53,527 nucleotides of DNA, taken from assembly GCA_013285915.1 (NCBI GenBank), contig JABDGS010000016.1, forward strand, positions 1 to 53,527. Direction: 5' to 3'. This DNA comes from Bacteroidota bacterium. GTDB taxonomy: Bacteria > Bacteroidota > Bacteroidia > Chitinophagales > Chitinophagaceae. Each line of letters starts with the position of its first letter. The first letter of the stretch is position 1. Shown here piece after piece: positions 1 through 7,424 of this stretch. Below the pieces are notes generated by a model that worked only from the letters and a program-made list of their open reading frames with translations, ran no database searches and was not told the origin of the DNA. A program made the position numbers and the translations under genes.

Positions 1-782
1 AGGAAACTGCAACAGGCCTGCTCGAATTTTTTTTAGAGAGGGTACAGCGCCGTCAGCAAAAGGAATTTATAAGAAGCAGGATACAAAAGAAGAACGGCCA
101 TTGGAAAATAATAGTTGATAAGGAAAAAACCTTACCCTGCATGACAGATGAAAAAGAAAAGGTTGCCGTTGCCCTTAACGATTGGCTGAAAAAACACCTG
201 CCCGGCAAGAAGTTACAGGTGCAGGATGTTTGTTACCGTATTGCGGGTACGGGGAGCGTTGGTATTGAAAGATATGCTGCACTGGTGTATGAAAAAGCAA
301 AAAACCGTTTTCACCTGGTTGATATAAAAGAAGCAGCACCGTCATCGCTGCTGCCATATAGTGTTTATAAACAACCGGCCTGGCAAACAGAAGCTGACAG
401 GGTTGTTACGTTGCAAAAAATGGTTCAGCATGTATCTCCCGCATTTTTGCATACCATTTATTTTGGCAATAAAAGTTTTGTGGTAAAGGAACTGCAACCC
501 ACGCAGGACAGAATGGACCTTGCATTATGCAAAGGCAAGAAAAATAACCTGTCGGATATTTTAGTAACTATGGCTGAAGTAACAGCATCAGGCCAGTTGC
601 GCAGCGGCGGCAGGCAGGGCAGCAGCATTACTGATGACCTGTTACATTTTGCAGCTAATTGCGAAGCCTGGAAAAAGCCTTTACTGCAATACGCAAAAAA
701 ATATGCTAAACAGGTAGTATCTGATTATAACGCCTATAAAAAAGACTTTGAAAAAGGGCTTGTAGTTAAGCCAGCCCGGTAA
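1..782 (+). CDS. DUF2252 family protein, C-terminal part (5' end outside window)
   Basis: The reading frame is open from base 3 without a stop, so the ATG at 141 is internal and the gene begins upstream of the window. The visible part is about 259 residues. It ends with the tail typical of DUF2252 proteins (YAKQVVSDYNAYKKDFEKG, compare the family's YADQ..RDY pattern), preceded by QLRSGGRQGSS and DDLLHFA. DUF2252 proteins are usually 400-450 residues long and are distantly kinase-like; no substrate is established. The family call rests on the C-terminal pattern and on the ERVQRRQQKEF stretch upstream. A decayed second copy of the last ~70 bases lies at 1593-1659. Confidence 0.75.
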   Translation, partial: ETATGLLEFFLERVQRRQQKEFIRSRIQKKNGHWKIIVDKEKTLPCMTDEKEKVAVALNDWLKKHLPGKKLQVQDVCYRIAGTGSVGIERYAALVYEKAKNRFHLVDIKEAAPSSLLPYSVYKQPAWQTEADRVVTLQKMVQHVSPAFLHTIYFGNKSFVVKELQPTQDRMDLALCKGKKNNLSDILVTMAEVTASGQLRSGGRQGSSITDDLLHFAANCEAWKKPLLQYAKKYAKQVVSDYNAYKKDFEKGLVVKPAR

Positions 783-904
783 GTGCAATAGCCACAACTT
801 GCCGGGCAACTGTTTGTACTGGACGGGAAATTGTCTTTCCCTTGGGACCAGGCACTCTCCGGAGAAATAGAGCATCGCTTCACCAGGATTTAAATAATTG
901 AGCT

Positions 905-1447
905 ATGAACTTTGATGAACTTGTTACAACAATTATCGAACCCATATTTTTTGAATATGGGTTTACCCTCAAAGAAAAATTTGAAAATTTCTTTTACTTT
1001 ATAAACAAGTCGGCAGAAGCCGTGGTAAGCCATAACCACCTGGATAAAACTAACCTATTCCAGATTGGAAGGGCTGGCGAGTCTCTGGATACTGTTTACG
1101 ACGTGGCAATCAGTCAAATTTTTGGCGTGGATATAAAAATTGAAGAGGTAACTAAGGAAACATTTGTATTTAACCTCGCTAAATTTTTAAAAAATGAAGG
1201 TAAGCCTTTGTTAAAAGGGAATTCAGACAAATTACTGGCAATTAGAACTTATGTTAAAAGAAGGAGCCACGAATACACCGAGGCTCTTTTGCAAGGGCAA
1301 ACTCTGGCTGCTGCCGATAAAGCATGGGAAAAAGGTGACTTTAAGGAATTTATTAAACTAATACGGCAGGCTGACTTAAAGAATTTACCTGGCTCTTACA
1401 CCCTAAAATATAAAATTGCAGTTAAAAAGAATAGCAAGTCTAATTAA
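905..1447 (+). CDS. Hypothetical protein, 180 residues
   Basis: I do not recognise this protein. It is soluble, with no signal peptide or membrane segment. The N-terminal half is rich in Phe and Tyr, and the C-terminal half is lysine-rich (ends in KKNSKSN). It starts at an ATG 122 bases after the DUF2252 stop. Codons 12-20 contain a perfect 10-bp inverted repeat (939-948 with 954-963, loop TTTTG), which would form a strong hairpin just inside the message. A terminator-like hairpin follows at 1472-1521. The gene lies exactly between the intact DUF2252 3' end and the relic of that 3' end, so it may have arrived with a local rearrangement. Confidence 0.6.
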   Translation: MNFDELVTTIIEPIFFEYGFTLKEKFENFFYFINKSAEAVVSHNHLDKTNLFQIGRAGESLDTVYDVAISQIFGVDIKIEEVTKETFVFNLAKFLKNEGKPLLKGNSDKLLAIRTYVKRRSHEYTEALLQGQTLAAADKAWEKGDFKEFIKLIRQADLKNLPGSYTLKYKIAVKKNSKSN

Positions 1448-1471
1448 ACCGCGAAAGTATAACTGATACTT

Positions 1472-1521
1472 AAAAAGCCGACGTCAATGGCCACCATTTC
1501 TACCGTAGCGGCTTTATTTTT
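1472..1521 (+). terminator. Putative terminator after the 180-residue gene
   Basis: AAAGCCG (1474-1480) pairs with CGGCTTT (1509-1515) and is followed by a T-rich run (ATTTTTCTTT). The loop is long (28 nt), so the call is moderate. Confidence 0.4.
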
Positions 1522-1592
1522 CTTTCAAGTAGTTGGTATTAGCCTTTGCTATGTGCTTCTGTTGAGAAGAAAGAAAAGGAAAATACGATAGA

Positions 1593-1659
1593 TTGGTAGT
1601 ATTATAATGCTTATAAAAAAGATTTTGAAAATGGGCTTGTAGTTAAGCTAAACCATTAA
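1593..1659 (+). pseudogene. Relic of a DUF2252 3' end
   Basis: About 67 bases match the last ~70 bases of the DUF2252 gene (712-782) with one 3-base gap and roughly ten substitutions. Both copies share the block for YKKDFE-GLVVK and a terminal TAAG. No upstream part of the gene is visible before it. Its last bases overlap, antisense, the end of the NUDIX gene. Confidence 0.6.
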
Positions 1660-2218
1660 GCCTGGCATATTGCAGTAGCATAATTGTTTTCCCGTCTTTT
1701 ATTTCACCGTCGTTTATCATTTGCATGGCTTTGTCAAGTGTAATTTCAAGCACTTCAATATCTTCCTGCTCATGTTCCAGGCCGCCACCATCATGCGCTT
1801 TTTGCGCAGCAGTATATTCAGCAACAAAAAAATACAGTATCTCCGTTACCGAGCCCGGCGACATATATGCTTCAAAGATCTTTTTTGCATCCGTTATTTT
1901 ATACCCTGTTTCTTCTTCAGTTTCTTTTTTAATGCAATCTTCCGGGTTGTCTTTGTCAAGCAGCCCTGCGCATGCCTCAATGAGCATACCATCCGGGTTG
2001 CCGTTTATAAAACTCGGCAGCCTGAACTGCCTTGTTAAAATAACAGTTTTCTGTTGCCTGTTATACAGTAAAATGGTAGCGCCGTTGCCGCGGTCGTAAG
2101 CCTCGCGGGTTTGTGACTGCCATGTGCCATTGCTTTTTAAAAAATCGTAGGTTACTTTATAAAGCTTATACCAGTTGTTTGATAAAACCGTGGTTGTAAG
2201 ATTTTTTACTCTCTCCAT
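1643..2218 (-). CDS. nudK: NUDIX hydrolase, GDP-mannose pyrophosphatase NudK-like
   Basis: 191 residues, the usual length for NudK. The Nudix box lies at residues 85-106 (GLLDKD...KETEEETGY). Its catalytic glutamate cluster EEETGY is intact; the first conserved Glu of the box is replaced by Asn. The N-terminal half has the NudK-like stretch YDRGNGATILLYN and RQFRLPS. NudK-type enzymes hydrolyse nucleoside-diphosphate sugars such as GDP-mannose to the sugar phosphate plus GMP in the cytosol. The gene starts 2 bases after the stop of the DUF4406 gene, so the two are almost certainly co-transcribed. Family membership is clear; the substrate is inferred. Confidence 0.85.
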   Translation of the reverse strand: MERVKNLTTTVLSNNWYKLYKVTYDFLKSNGTWQSQTREAYDRGNGATILLYNRQQKTVILTRQFRLPSFINGNPDGMLIEACAGLLDKDNPEDCIKKETEEETGYKITDAKKIFEAYMSPGSVTEILYFFVAEYTAAQKAHDGGGLEHEQEDIEVLEITLDKAMQMINDGEIKDGKTIMLLQYARLNGLA

Positions 2219-2220
2219 AA

Positions 2221-2586
2221 TTATTTTGCCGGGTTATTAGCTGGCACGTCCTCAAGGCGGTAATACACGTTTAGCCCGCGTTCTTTCGCGATCCGCACAT
2301 CTTCGTCTGCCCCTTGTGATGCACCTTCAAGCCTTAATACTGCATCGCATTTTTCAAGCAGCCTTGCTGCAGTTGGGTATAAAATTTCCTCATACGCCTT
2401 ATCGCCCGGTCTTATAGATCTCGCAAGCCTTAGCAATGGCAGCGCCACCCATTCGCCTATCATTGGTATATGCCCTAAACGAAATAGTGGTAAGGCAACT
2501 TCTTCCAGCCGCCTTAAATTCTGTTCCATTAAAACAGGGTCGTCATTAGTACCGCTGCGGTATGGGCCTGCAATAAGAATTAGCAT
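2221..2586 (-). CDS. DUF4406 / nucleoside deoxyribosyltransferase-like protein
   Basis: The start chosen is the ATG at 2586 (MLILIAGPYRSG), giving 121 residues. An in-frame TTG lies five codons upstream. The N-terminal LILIAGPYRSGTNDDP, the EEVALPLFRLGHIPMIGEW block and the C-terminal GADEDVRIAKERGL are characteristic of DUF4406, a small Rossmann-like family related to nucleoside 2-deoxyribosyltransferases. No reaction is proven for this subgroup. It is the first gene of a two-gene operon with the NudK-like hydrolase (2-base gap), which suggests shared nucleotide or nucleotide-sugar housekeeping. Confidence 0.75.
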   Translation of the reverse strand: MLILIAGPYRSGTNDDPVLMEQNLRRLEEVALPLFRLGHIPMIGEWVALPLLRLARSIRPGDKAYEEILYPTAARLLEKCDAVLRLEGASQGADEDVRIAKERGLNVYYRLEDVPANNPAK

Positions 2587-2671
2587 GTGATTTTTTTGCA
2601 AAGGAATGAAATACGCAAACGAAAAGAGTTAAGGTAGATTAAGAAATTAGCTAAATAACAATAATGCCTGC

Positions 2672-3298
2672 TTATAAACCTCCCTTCGGGACCGCCTGTG
2701 CAGGATCGGGCGGGCGACGGGGGCTTGTTATTTTCTTCCGTATTGCACTTAAAAACTCAGGTGTAATACCAAGGTAAGATGCAATTTGCTTTTGCGGGAC
2801 ACGCTGCACAAATTGAGGGTATTTGGTTACAAAATTTATATATCGCTCCTCTGCGCTAATGGAAAGGTTTTGGATGGAACGTAATTGCTCACGCACGTAA
2901 GAGTTTTGCATTATTATCCTGAAAAAGCGTTCAAATTTTGGCACCGTCGTAAATAATTCTTCAAGGTTGGTTTTGGAGAGATCATAAACCATACTGTTTT
3001 CCATTGCCTCTATGCTCAGCAGTGCTGGCTGCCCTGTTGTAAAGCTGTATATATCGGTGACCCACCAGTCGTTTATGGCAAACATTATTATGTTTTCATT
3101 GCCATCTTTATCTGTGTAATAAGCCCTTAACGCACCCGAGTTAACATAGCTTATATTTTTAGCAACCTGGCCTTCTTTTAATAGAAATTGTTTTTTAGCG
3201 ACATGCCTGCAAAGCATAAGGCCGGTTAAATAGCTCATTTCCTCATCGGTTAGCGAGATGTGTTTGGAAATATTTTTTATAAGCAGGCCATAATCCAT
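2672..3298 (-). CDS. Crp/Fnr family transcriptional regulator
   Basis: 208 residues. The N-terminal cyclic-nucleotide-binding-like domain (about 1-115) includes the barrel pattern KKQFLLKEGQVAKNISYVNSG. It is followed by a dimer helix and a C-terminal winged helix with the recognition segment QIASYLGITPEFLSAIRKK, typical of the large Bacteroidota Crp-like group that lacks Fnr iron-sulphur cysteines. Ligand and targets are unknown. The last ~17 residues (SPRRPPDPAQAVPKGGL) are encoded by a G/C-rich repeat (2679-2723) and look like read-through of an inserted element; family members normally stop shortly after IRKK. Monocistronic. Confidence 0.9.
   Translation of the reverse strand: MDYGLLIKNISKHISLTDEEMSYLTGLMLCRHVAKKQFLLKEGQVAKNISYVNSGALRAYYTDKDGNENIIMFAINDWWVTDIYSFTTGQPALLSIEAMENSMVYDLSKTNLEELFTTVPKFERFFRIIMQNSYVREQLRSIQNLSISAEERYINFVTKYPQFVQRVPQKQIASYLGITPEFLSAIRKKITSPRRPPDPAQAVPKGGL
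2679..2723. repeat. G/C-rich REP-like element in the 3' end of the Crp gene
   Basis: CCTCCCTTCGGGACC followed by TCGGGCGGGCG and a G-run. The CCCTTCGGG palindrome and the G-rich tail are shared in style with elements at 22572, 31288, 31430 and 46170. It lies inside the reading frame just before the stop codon. Confidence 0.5.
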
Positions 3299-3450
3299 AA
3301 CTGCAATTTAAACTTTGCATGTTAATTACATAGCAATTACTAAAATTGATGCTGAGGCTTAAAATACTTTTTTAAGATAATGTCACCTCTTCGCGGTTTC
3401 TAAACGACTATATTTACGCATTTCTACAATAATATCAGTCTTTCAGACTT

Positions 3451-3524
3451 TTAAAATCCCGCAGGGATGAAATTATTGTAGTAATAGCAGGAAAGCATGT
3501 TTCAAACCCCGAAGGGGTGACATT
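3451..3524. repeat. Two short palindromic REP-like units
   Basis: The units are AATCCCGCAGGGATGAA (from about 3452) and AACCCCGAAGGGGTGACA (from about 3505), separated by about 35 bases. The same CCC-GNR-GGG-TGA core recurs at 42850 (TCCCGCCGGGA). Confidence 0.55.
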
Positions 3525-3531
3525 GTGGTTT

Positions 3532-3570
3532 AAACGTCACGCCAGTGGTATTTGGCCCTGCGTGGCGTTT
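3532..3570 (-). terminator. Putative terminator of the 3570-4361 gene
   Basis: On the minus strand AAACGCCACGC pairs with GCGTGACGTTT, eleven positions with one mismatch. It abuts the stop codon of the gene. There is no long T-run, so the call is moderate. Confidence 0.4.
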
Positions 3571-4361
3571 TAATCCTGCAACTGGTATTCTTTATCAATT
3601 TCATCAATCAGCTTAACTGCATGCTGCTTTTGTGTATAAAACAGCCTTACCTCAACAACAAACGTACTTTTTCGCTGGTGCAGCTGGTATATTAAGCCAT
3701 TAAGTAAATCGCTGTCTGCTTTTCTTAGCTGTGGGTTACCCGGTGGCCTGCCAACTGTTGAGCGTGCCCCGTATGCCAGCAGGGTATAAGCATTATGCGT
3801 AGTATCAAGTTGGGTGCTCATCATATCATCAAATACGGCTGCATCAAAAAGTTTGCTCAAATAAGGGTGTACTTCATCTGCCTCTTTACTGTCAATCTGC
3901 AAAATGGCTTTAAAATTCTCAATGTCCTTTTCATAGTTAACAATTTGCGACGCTATTTTTTTACGGCTTATAAGGCGAAAATTACCTGAGCTGTTTAATT
4001 GTATTATAGTATTGTTCTCATTGGCAAACACGGTTCCCCGCGTTGAGAGCCTTGCCAGGTAATACAAATTACTGCCATTAGCGCCCGCAGGGTTGCGCAG
4101 GTATTGTATTAATGAGTCAAATTCACTAACCTTTGTTTTGTAGGCTGCTATGTACAAGCTAAGGTTAGCAGTATCAGTCATCAAATCGTGTTTTAGTGAT
4201 GCTATATATTCTTTTTCTTTTTTGCCATCGCCAATATGCTCTCTTAAACTTTCTGCAAAAAATCCGGTGGTAACGGCCAGCACTATCATTATGTATTCAA
4301 GTATATATTCTTTCCACGGTTTGGACTTATGCTCCAGTTGCGGGTGGTGATGTACTTCCAT
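3570..4361 (-). CDS. Membrane-anchored protein of the MEVHHHP family (paralogue A)
   Basis: The start chosen is the ATG of MEVHHHPQ at 4361 (263 residues), because paralogue B and, from memory, relatives begin this way. The frame stays open to an ATG at 4532, but that extension is encoded partly by a low-complexity repeat (GTCCGGAAG words). The protein has a short His-rich cytosolic head and one membrane segment (YILEYIMIVLAVTTGFFAES). A long, probably periplasmic helical domain follows (motifs SLKHDL, LNSSGNFRLI, YEKDIE). Function is unknown. It shares architecture and motifs with 4772-5524 and is the last gene of the cluster. Confidence 0.75.
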   Translation of the reverse strand: MEVHHHPQLEHKSKPWKEYILEYIMIVLAVTTGFFAESLREHIGDGKKEKEYIASLKHDLMTDTANLSLYIAAYKTKVSEFDSLIQYLRNPAGANGSNLYYLARLSTRGTVFANENNTIIQLNSSGNFRLISRKKIASQIVNYEKDIENFKAILQIDSKEADEVHPYLSKLFDAAVFDDMMSTQLDTTHNAYTLLAYGARSTVGRPPGNPQLRKADSDLLNGLIYQLHQRKSTFVVEVRLFYTQKQHAVKLIDEIDKEYQLQD

Positions 4362-4533
4362 ATCTTTTGTTTCCAGTTTATAGTTTTCAGCTTCAAGTTG
4401 TCCAGCTTCGGCCTCATTGTTACAGGTATTTACAGCACCATGAACCGTCTCATTAACGTTATTCTCCTCCATACTTCCGCTCTTTCCGTCTTCCGGACTT
4501 CCGGTCTCTCGGCCCTCCCGACTATCATCCATA

Positions 4534-4632
4534 CTATTGGTTTTTTATTTGATGCCACAAAAATGCAATACCAAAACCCACAACAATATATATAAGCATC
4601 TTGATTAACCGTTGTTTTGTGTTATTGCTCAT
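4534..4632 (-). CDS. 32-residue putative membrane micropeptide
   Basis: ATG at 4632, stop at 4534-4536. The product has a basic head (MSNNTKQRLIK), a single hydrophobic segment (MLIYIVVGFGIAFLW) and a short tail HQIKNQ. The stop lies one base before the long start codon (4532) of paralogue A. The positive-inside layout and tight spacing favour a real gene, but at this length chance cannot be excluded. Confidence 0.45.
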   Translation of the reverse strand: MSNNTKQRLIKMLIYIVVGFGIAFLWHQIKNQ

Positions 4633-4765
4633 TATCCAGGTTATATGCTCGGTTTATTAATTTAATTAATGCCGTAGTTTTTTTTGATTTTTTAACAGGC
4701 TTTCCTCGTCCATAAAGCCAGATTTTTGCTGTTTTGACTTTGTTTTTTTCCTCAGTTGGTGCTTT
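4622..4765 (-). pseudogene. C-terminal relic of a third MEVHHHP-family paralogue
   Basis: A 47-codon stretch is open on the minus strand with no start codon. It ends ALIKLINRAYNLDNEQ, which lines up with the ends of paralogue A (KLIDEIDKEYQLQD) and paralogue B (RLKKAIAVAYSLKDGE). It lies between them. I infer that the body of a third tandem copy was lost, leaving its tail. Similarity is short, so confidence is limited. Confidence 0.35.
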
Positions 4766-4771
4766 TTACCC

Positions 4772-5524
4772 TTATTCACCATCTTTTAAACTATATGCCA
4801 CAGCAATTGCTTTTTTAAGCCTTCCTGCTTCATTTATAATATCACGGCACGTTCTTACAAGTGAGCTTTGCAGGCTTTTAATATCGCTTATTACAAGCAG
4901 GCAATTGTTTATTGCAATTGGGTCGGCCGATCTTAAGTGCAGCGCACTGGTAGGGTAACTTACATGGTCGTCGCTGTTAACTATTTTGTCATATTCATAA
5001 CCGTCTAAAATGGGCGTGTATGCATTGCGCAGCAAACCCTTTTGATTTAATGTGGCATTCTGCAAAATTTCAAAAAGCTCAATATCTTTATAGTACGTTA
5101 AAATACTGTCGGCTATTTGTTTATTATGCAAAAGCCGCATGCCGCCGGCGTTGCGCAACTGTGTAATGGTTCGGTCGGTTATAAAAAAGCTGATACCAAC
5201 CTGCCGTATTAATAGCCTTAAATTAACGTATATGCTGTCAGCATTTTTGTCAGCAGTTATATTTTTCAATTGCGCCTGCAGCAGCGTAGCTTCGCCAACT
5301 TGACCATTCATCCAATCTGCCAGGAACGGTAATCCTTTTTCATCACTGGAAAGATCGTAATACAGGGATTCCATATATTGATGCTCCTGCTCCTTTGCAG
5401 CTATTTTTTCGCGCAGGCTTTCAGCAAAAAAACCCATTGTAACAGCAACAAATATCATCAGCCCTTCAAGCAGGTACTCTTTAAAATTTTTTTTCTCAAC
5501 GTGCGGGTGATGGTGTACTTCCAT
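4772..5524 (-). CDS. Membrane-anchored protein of the MEVHHHP family (paralogue B)
   Basis: The start chosen is the ATG of MEVHHHPHVEKK at 5524 (250 residues). The frame is open upstream to a GTG at 5632, and the stretch just before the ATG (ETKE) is similar in both paralogues, so a longer product is possible. It has a His-rich head, one membrane segment (LLEGLMIFVAVTMGFFAES), then a mostly helical outer domain (SLYYDLSSDEKGL, TQLRNAGGMRLL, YYKDIELFE). These motifs align with paralogue A, showing an old tandem duplication. Function is unknown. Confidence 0.75.
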   Translation of the reverse strand: MEVHHHPHVEKKNFKEYLLEGLMIFVAVTMGFFAESLREKIAAKEQEHQYMESLYYDLSSDEKGLPFLADWMNGQVGEATLLQAQLKNITADKNADSIYVNLRLLIRQVGISFFITDRTITQLRNAGGMRLLHNKQIADSILTYYKDIELFEILQNATLNQKGLLRNAYTPILDGYEYDKIVNSDDHVSYPTSALHLRSADPIAINNCLLVISDIKSLQSSLVRTCRDIINEAGRLKKAIAVAYSLKDGE

Positions 5525-5846
5525 TTCTTTAGTTTCAGGGTTTAAGTTTAAAGTTTCAGGTTGGGCAATAGCATCACTGCCTGCAGGCTGTTCATCGCCG
5601 GCACCCGGTATAGCTTCGGATTCATCTTCCACGTTGTAAAATATTAGCTTGGTTGTTAGGCTTGCTCACGGCCCTGTATGTATTCAGCAGCGCAATACAC
5701 TGGGCTTTATATCACACCCCGCCAAGATACATAAATGTTTAATAAAAACATGGCTGCCGTTATACGCATTTTATTCGCATAACCCATTGCTTTAAAATAC
5801 TAACCTTAAAACATCGTACTTTTAAAACCTTCAAAAAAACAATGCT

Positions 5847-7301
5847 ATGCCTTTAGTAACAAACTACGTTAATGGGGAATGGACAGAACCGGAGGAAGAT
5901 AACCGATGGATGGAAATTGAAAGCCCGCTGGATGGCTCGGTTATAGGTAAGGTGGTTATGTCTTCACCAGTTGCACTTAATGCTGCTGTAACAGCAGCCA
6001 CAAAAGCATTTGCGCATTGGGGCAAAGTACCCATAAAAGAAAGGGTGCAAGTATTTTTTAAATATAAATACTTACTTGAGCGTGATATTGACGAGCTGAG
6101 CAGGCTTATACAGGCTGAAAATGGTAAAACATACGACGAAGCAAAGGCTGAGATTGAGAAGGCCATTGAGCTTACTGAATTTGCATGCTCGCTGCCGCAA
6201 CTGGTACAGGGTGAAGTGATGGAAGTAAGCAGGGGGGTGGAGTGCCGTACAGAAACAGTACCTGTTGGTGTTGTTGCATCAATTGTACCGTTCAATTTTC
6301 CGGCAATGGTGCCTAACTGGACAATACCAAATGCCATAGCGCTTGGTAATTGTATGATAATAAAACCGTCTGAGCTTGTGCCGCTTACTATGGTGCGCAT
6401 AGCTGCATTACTAAAAGAGGCTGGCCTGCCTGGTGGTGTATTTAACATTGTAAACGGCGATAGGGAAATGGTGGAAGCTATTTGCGACCATCCCGGAATA
6501 CAGGCGGTATCCTTTGTGGGCTCTACTAAAGTGGCAAAAATTGTATACGCCCGTACCACAGCCAGTTTTAAAAGATGCCTGGCGCTGGGCGGTGCAAAAA
6601 ACCATTTACTTGTTATGCCGGATGCAAACCCCGCCATGACAGCGGTAAACATAACTGCATCAATGAGCGGGTGTGCCGGGCAGCGTTGCATGGCAGCATC
6701 CGCAATGGTGGCTGTAGGCGATACTGATGATATAATAAATAAGCTTGTTGAGGAAGCCCGCAAAATAATACCGGGTAAAAATCTTGGTGCCGTTATAACA
6801 AAGCAGGCTAAGGAAAGAATTGAGCGCTACATTACCGAGGCTGAACAGCAGGGCGCAACAATATTGCTTGATGGCCGCAACGCTGTGGTTAACGGCATGA
6901 AAGAAGGGTATTATGTTGGCCCTACTGTAATTGACCATGTAAGGCCCGAAATGGCCGTTGCCAGGGAAGAGATATTTGGGCCCGTACTTGCCATTATACG
7001 CAGCAACACTATTGATGAGGCATTGGCTATTGAGAATGCCAGTCCGTATGGCAACGCTGCATCTGTATTTACACAAAGCGGCAGTATCGCAAGGTATGTG
7101 GCTGAAAAAGCAAGCGCTGGTATGATTGGTGTTAATATTGGTGTGCCTGTGCCGCGTGAACCATTTTCGTTTGGTGGATGGAACGAAAGCAGGTTTGGCG
7201 TGGGCGATATAACGGGTAAAAGCTCCATCAGTTTTTGGACGAAGCTTAAAAAAACAACTGTTAAGTGGAACCCCGAAGCGGGCATTAACTGGATGTCGTA
7301 A
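5847..7301 (+). CDS. mmsA: CoA-acylating methylmalonate-semialdehyde dehydrogenase
   Basis: 484 residues, full length for the family. It is an NAD-dependent aldehyde dehydrogenase that converts methylmalonate semialdehyde to propionyl-CoA (and malonate semialdehyde to acetyl-CoA) in valine, thymine or inositol breakdown. Visible are the cofactor-site motif VPFNFPAMVPNW (148-159), the nucleotide-site Gly of FVGST (224-227), and the catalytic Cys281 in GCAGQRCMA. LGGAKNH replaces the glutamate found in hydrolytic aldehyde dehydrogenases, as is typical of this CoA-dependent group. YGNAASVF and GVPVPREPFSFGGW close the C-terminal half. The start is the ATG with the usual short head. Monocistronic; propionyl-CoA fits with the cobalamin adenosyltransferase at 21830. 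Confidence 0.95.
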   Translation: MPLVTNYVNGEWTEPEEDNRWMEIESPLDGSVIGKVVMSSPVALNAAVTAATKAFAHWGKVPIKERVQVFFKYKYLLERDIDELSRLIQAENGKTYDEAKAEIEKAIELTEFACSLPQLVQGEVMEVSRGVECRTETVPVGVVASIVPFNFPAMVPNWTIPNAIALGNCMIIKPSELVPLTMVRIAALLKEAGLPGGVFNIVNGDREMVEAICDHPGIQAVSFVGSTKVAKIVYARTTASFKRCLALGGAKNHLLVMPDANPAMTAVNITASMSGCAGQRCMAASAMVAVGDTDDIINKLVEEARKIIPGKNLGAVITKQAKERIERYITEAEQQGATILLDGRNAVVNGMKEGYYVGPTVIDHVRPEMAVAREEIFGPVLAIIRSNTIDEALAIENASPYGNAASVFTQSGSIARYVAEKASAGMIGVNIGVPVPREPFSFGGWNESRFGVGDITGKSSISFWTKLKKTTVKWNPEAGINWMS

Positions 7302-7367
7302 ATGCAAGACCTGTTGAATGAGGGGTAAATAACCTTTAAACAGTAATTCTACCGTCCGTCACACTTC

Positions 7368-7375
7368 TATTTTTG
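7368..7375 (+). promoter_or_regulatory. Bacteroidota -7 element, histidine kinase gene
   Basis: TATTTTTG fits TAnnTTTG. No clear TTG sits at the right distance upstream, so this is a partial match. Confidence 0.35.
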
Positions 7376-7424
7376 TGGCAAATACGCAGCCGTATATAAA
7401 AAATATACATATTATTGCAATGTT

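Noticed and set aside
5864-6763. 299-codon open frame antisense to mmsA
   Set aside because: Its serine-rich translation is the mirror of a well-supported dehydrogenase; other long antisense frames (8087-8905, 12852-13430, 43765-44355) were dropped for the same reason.
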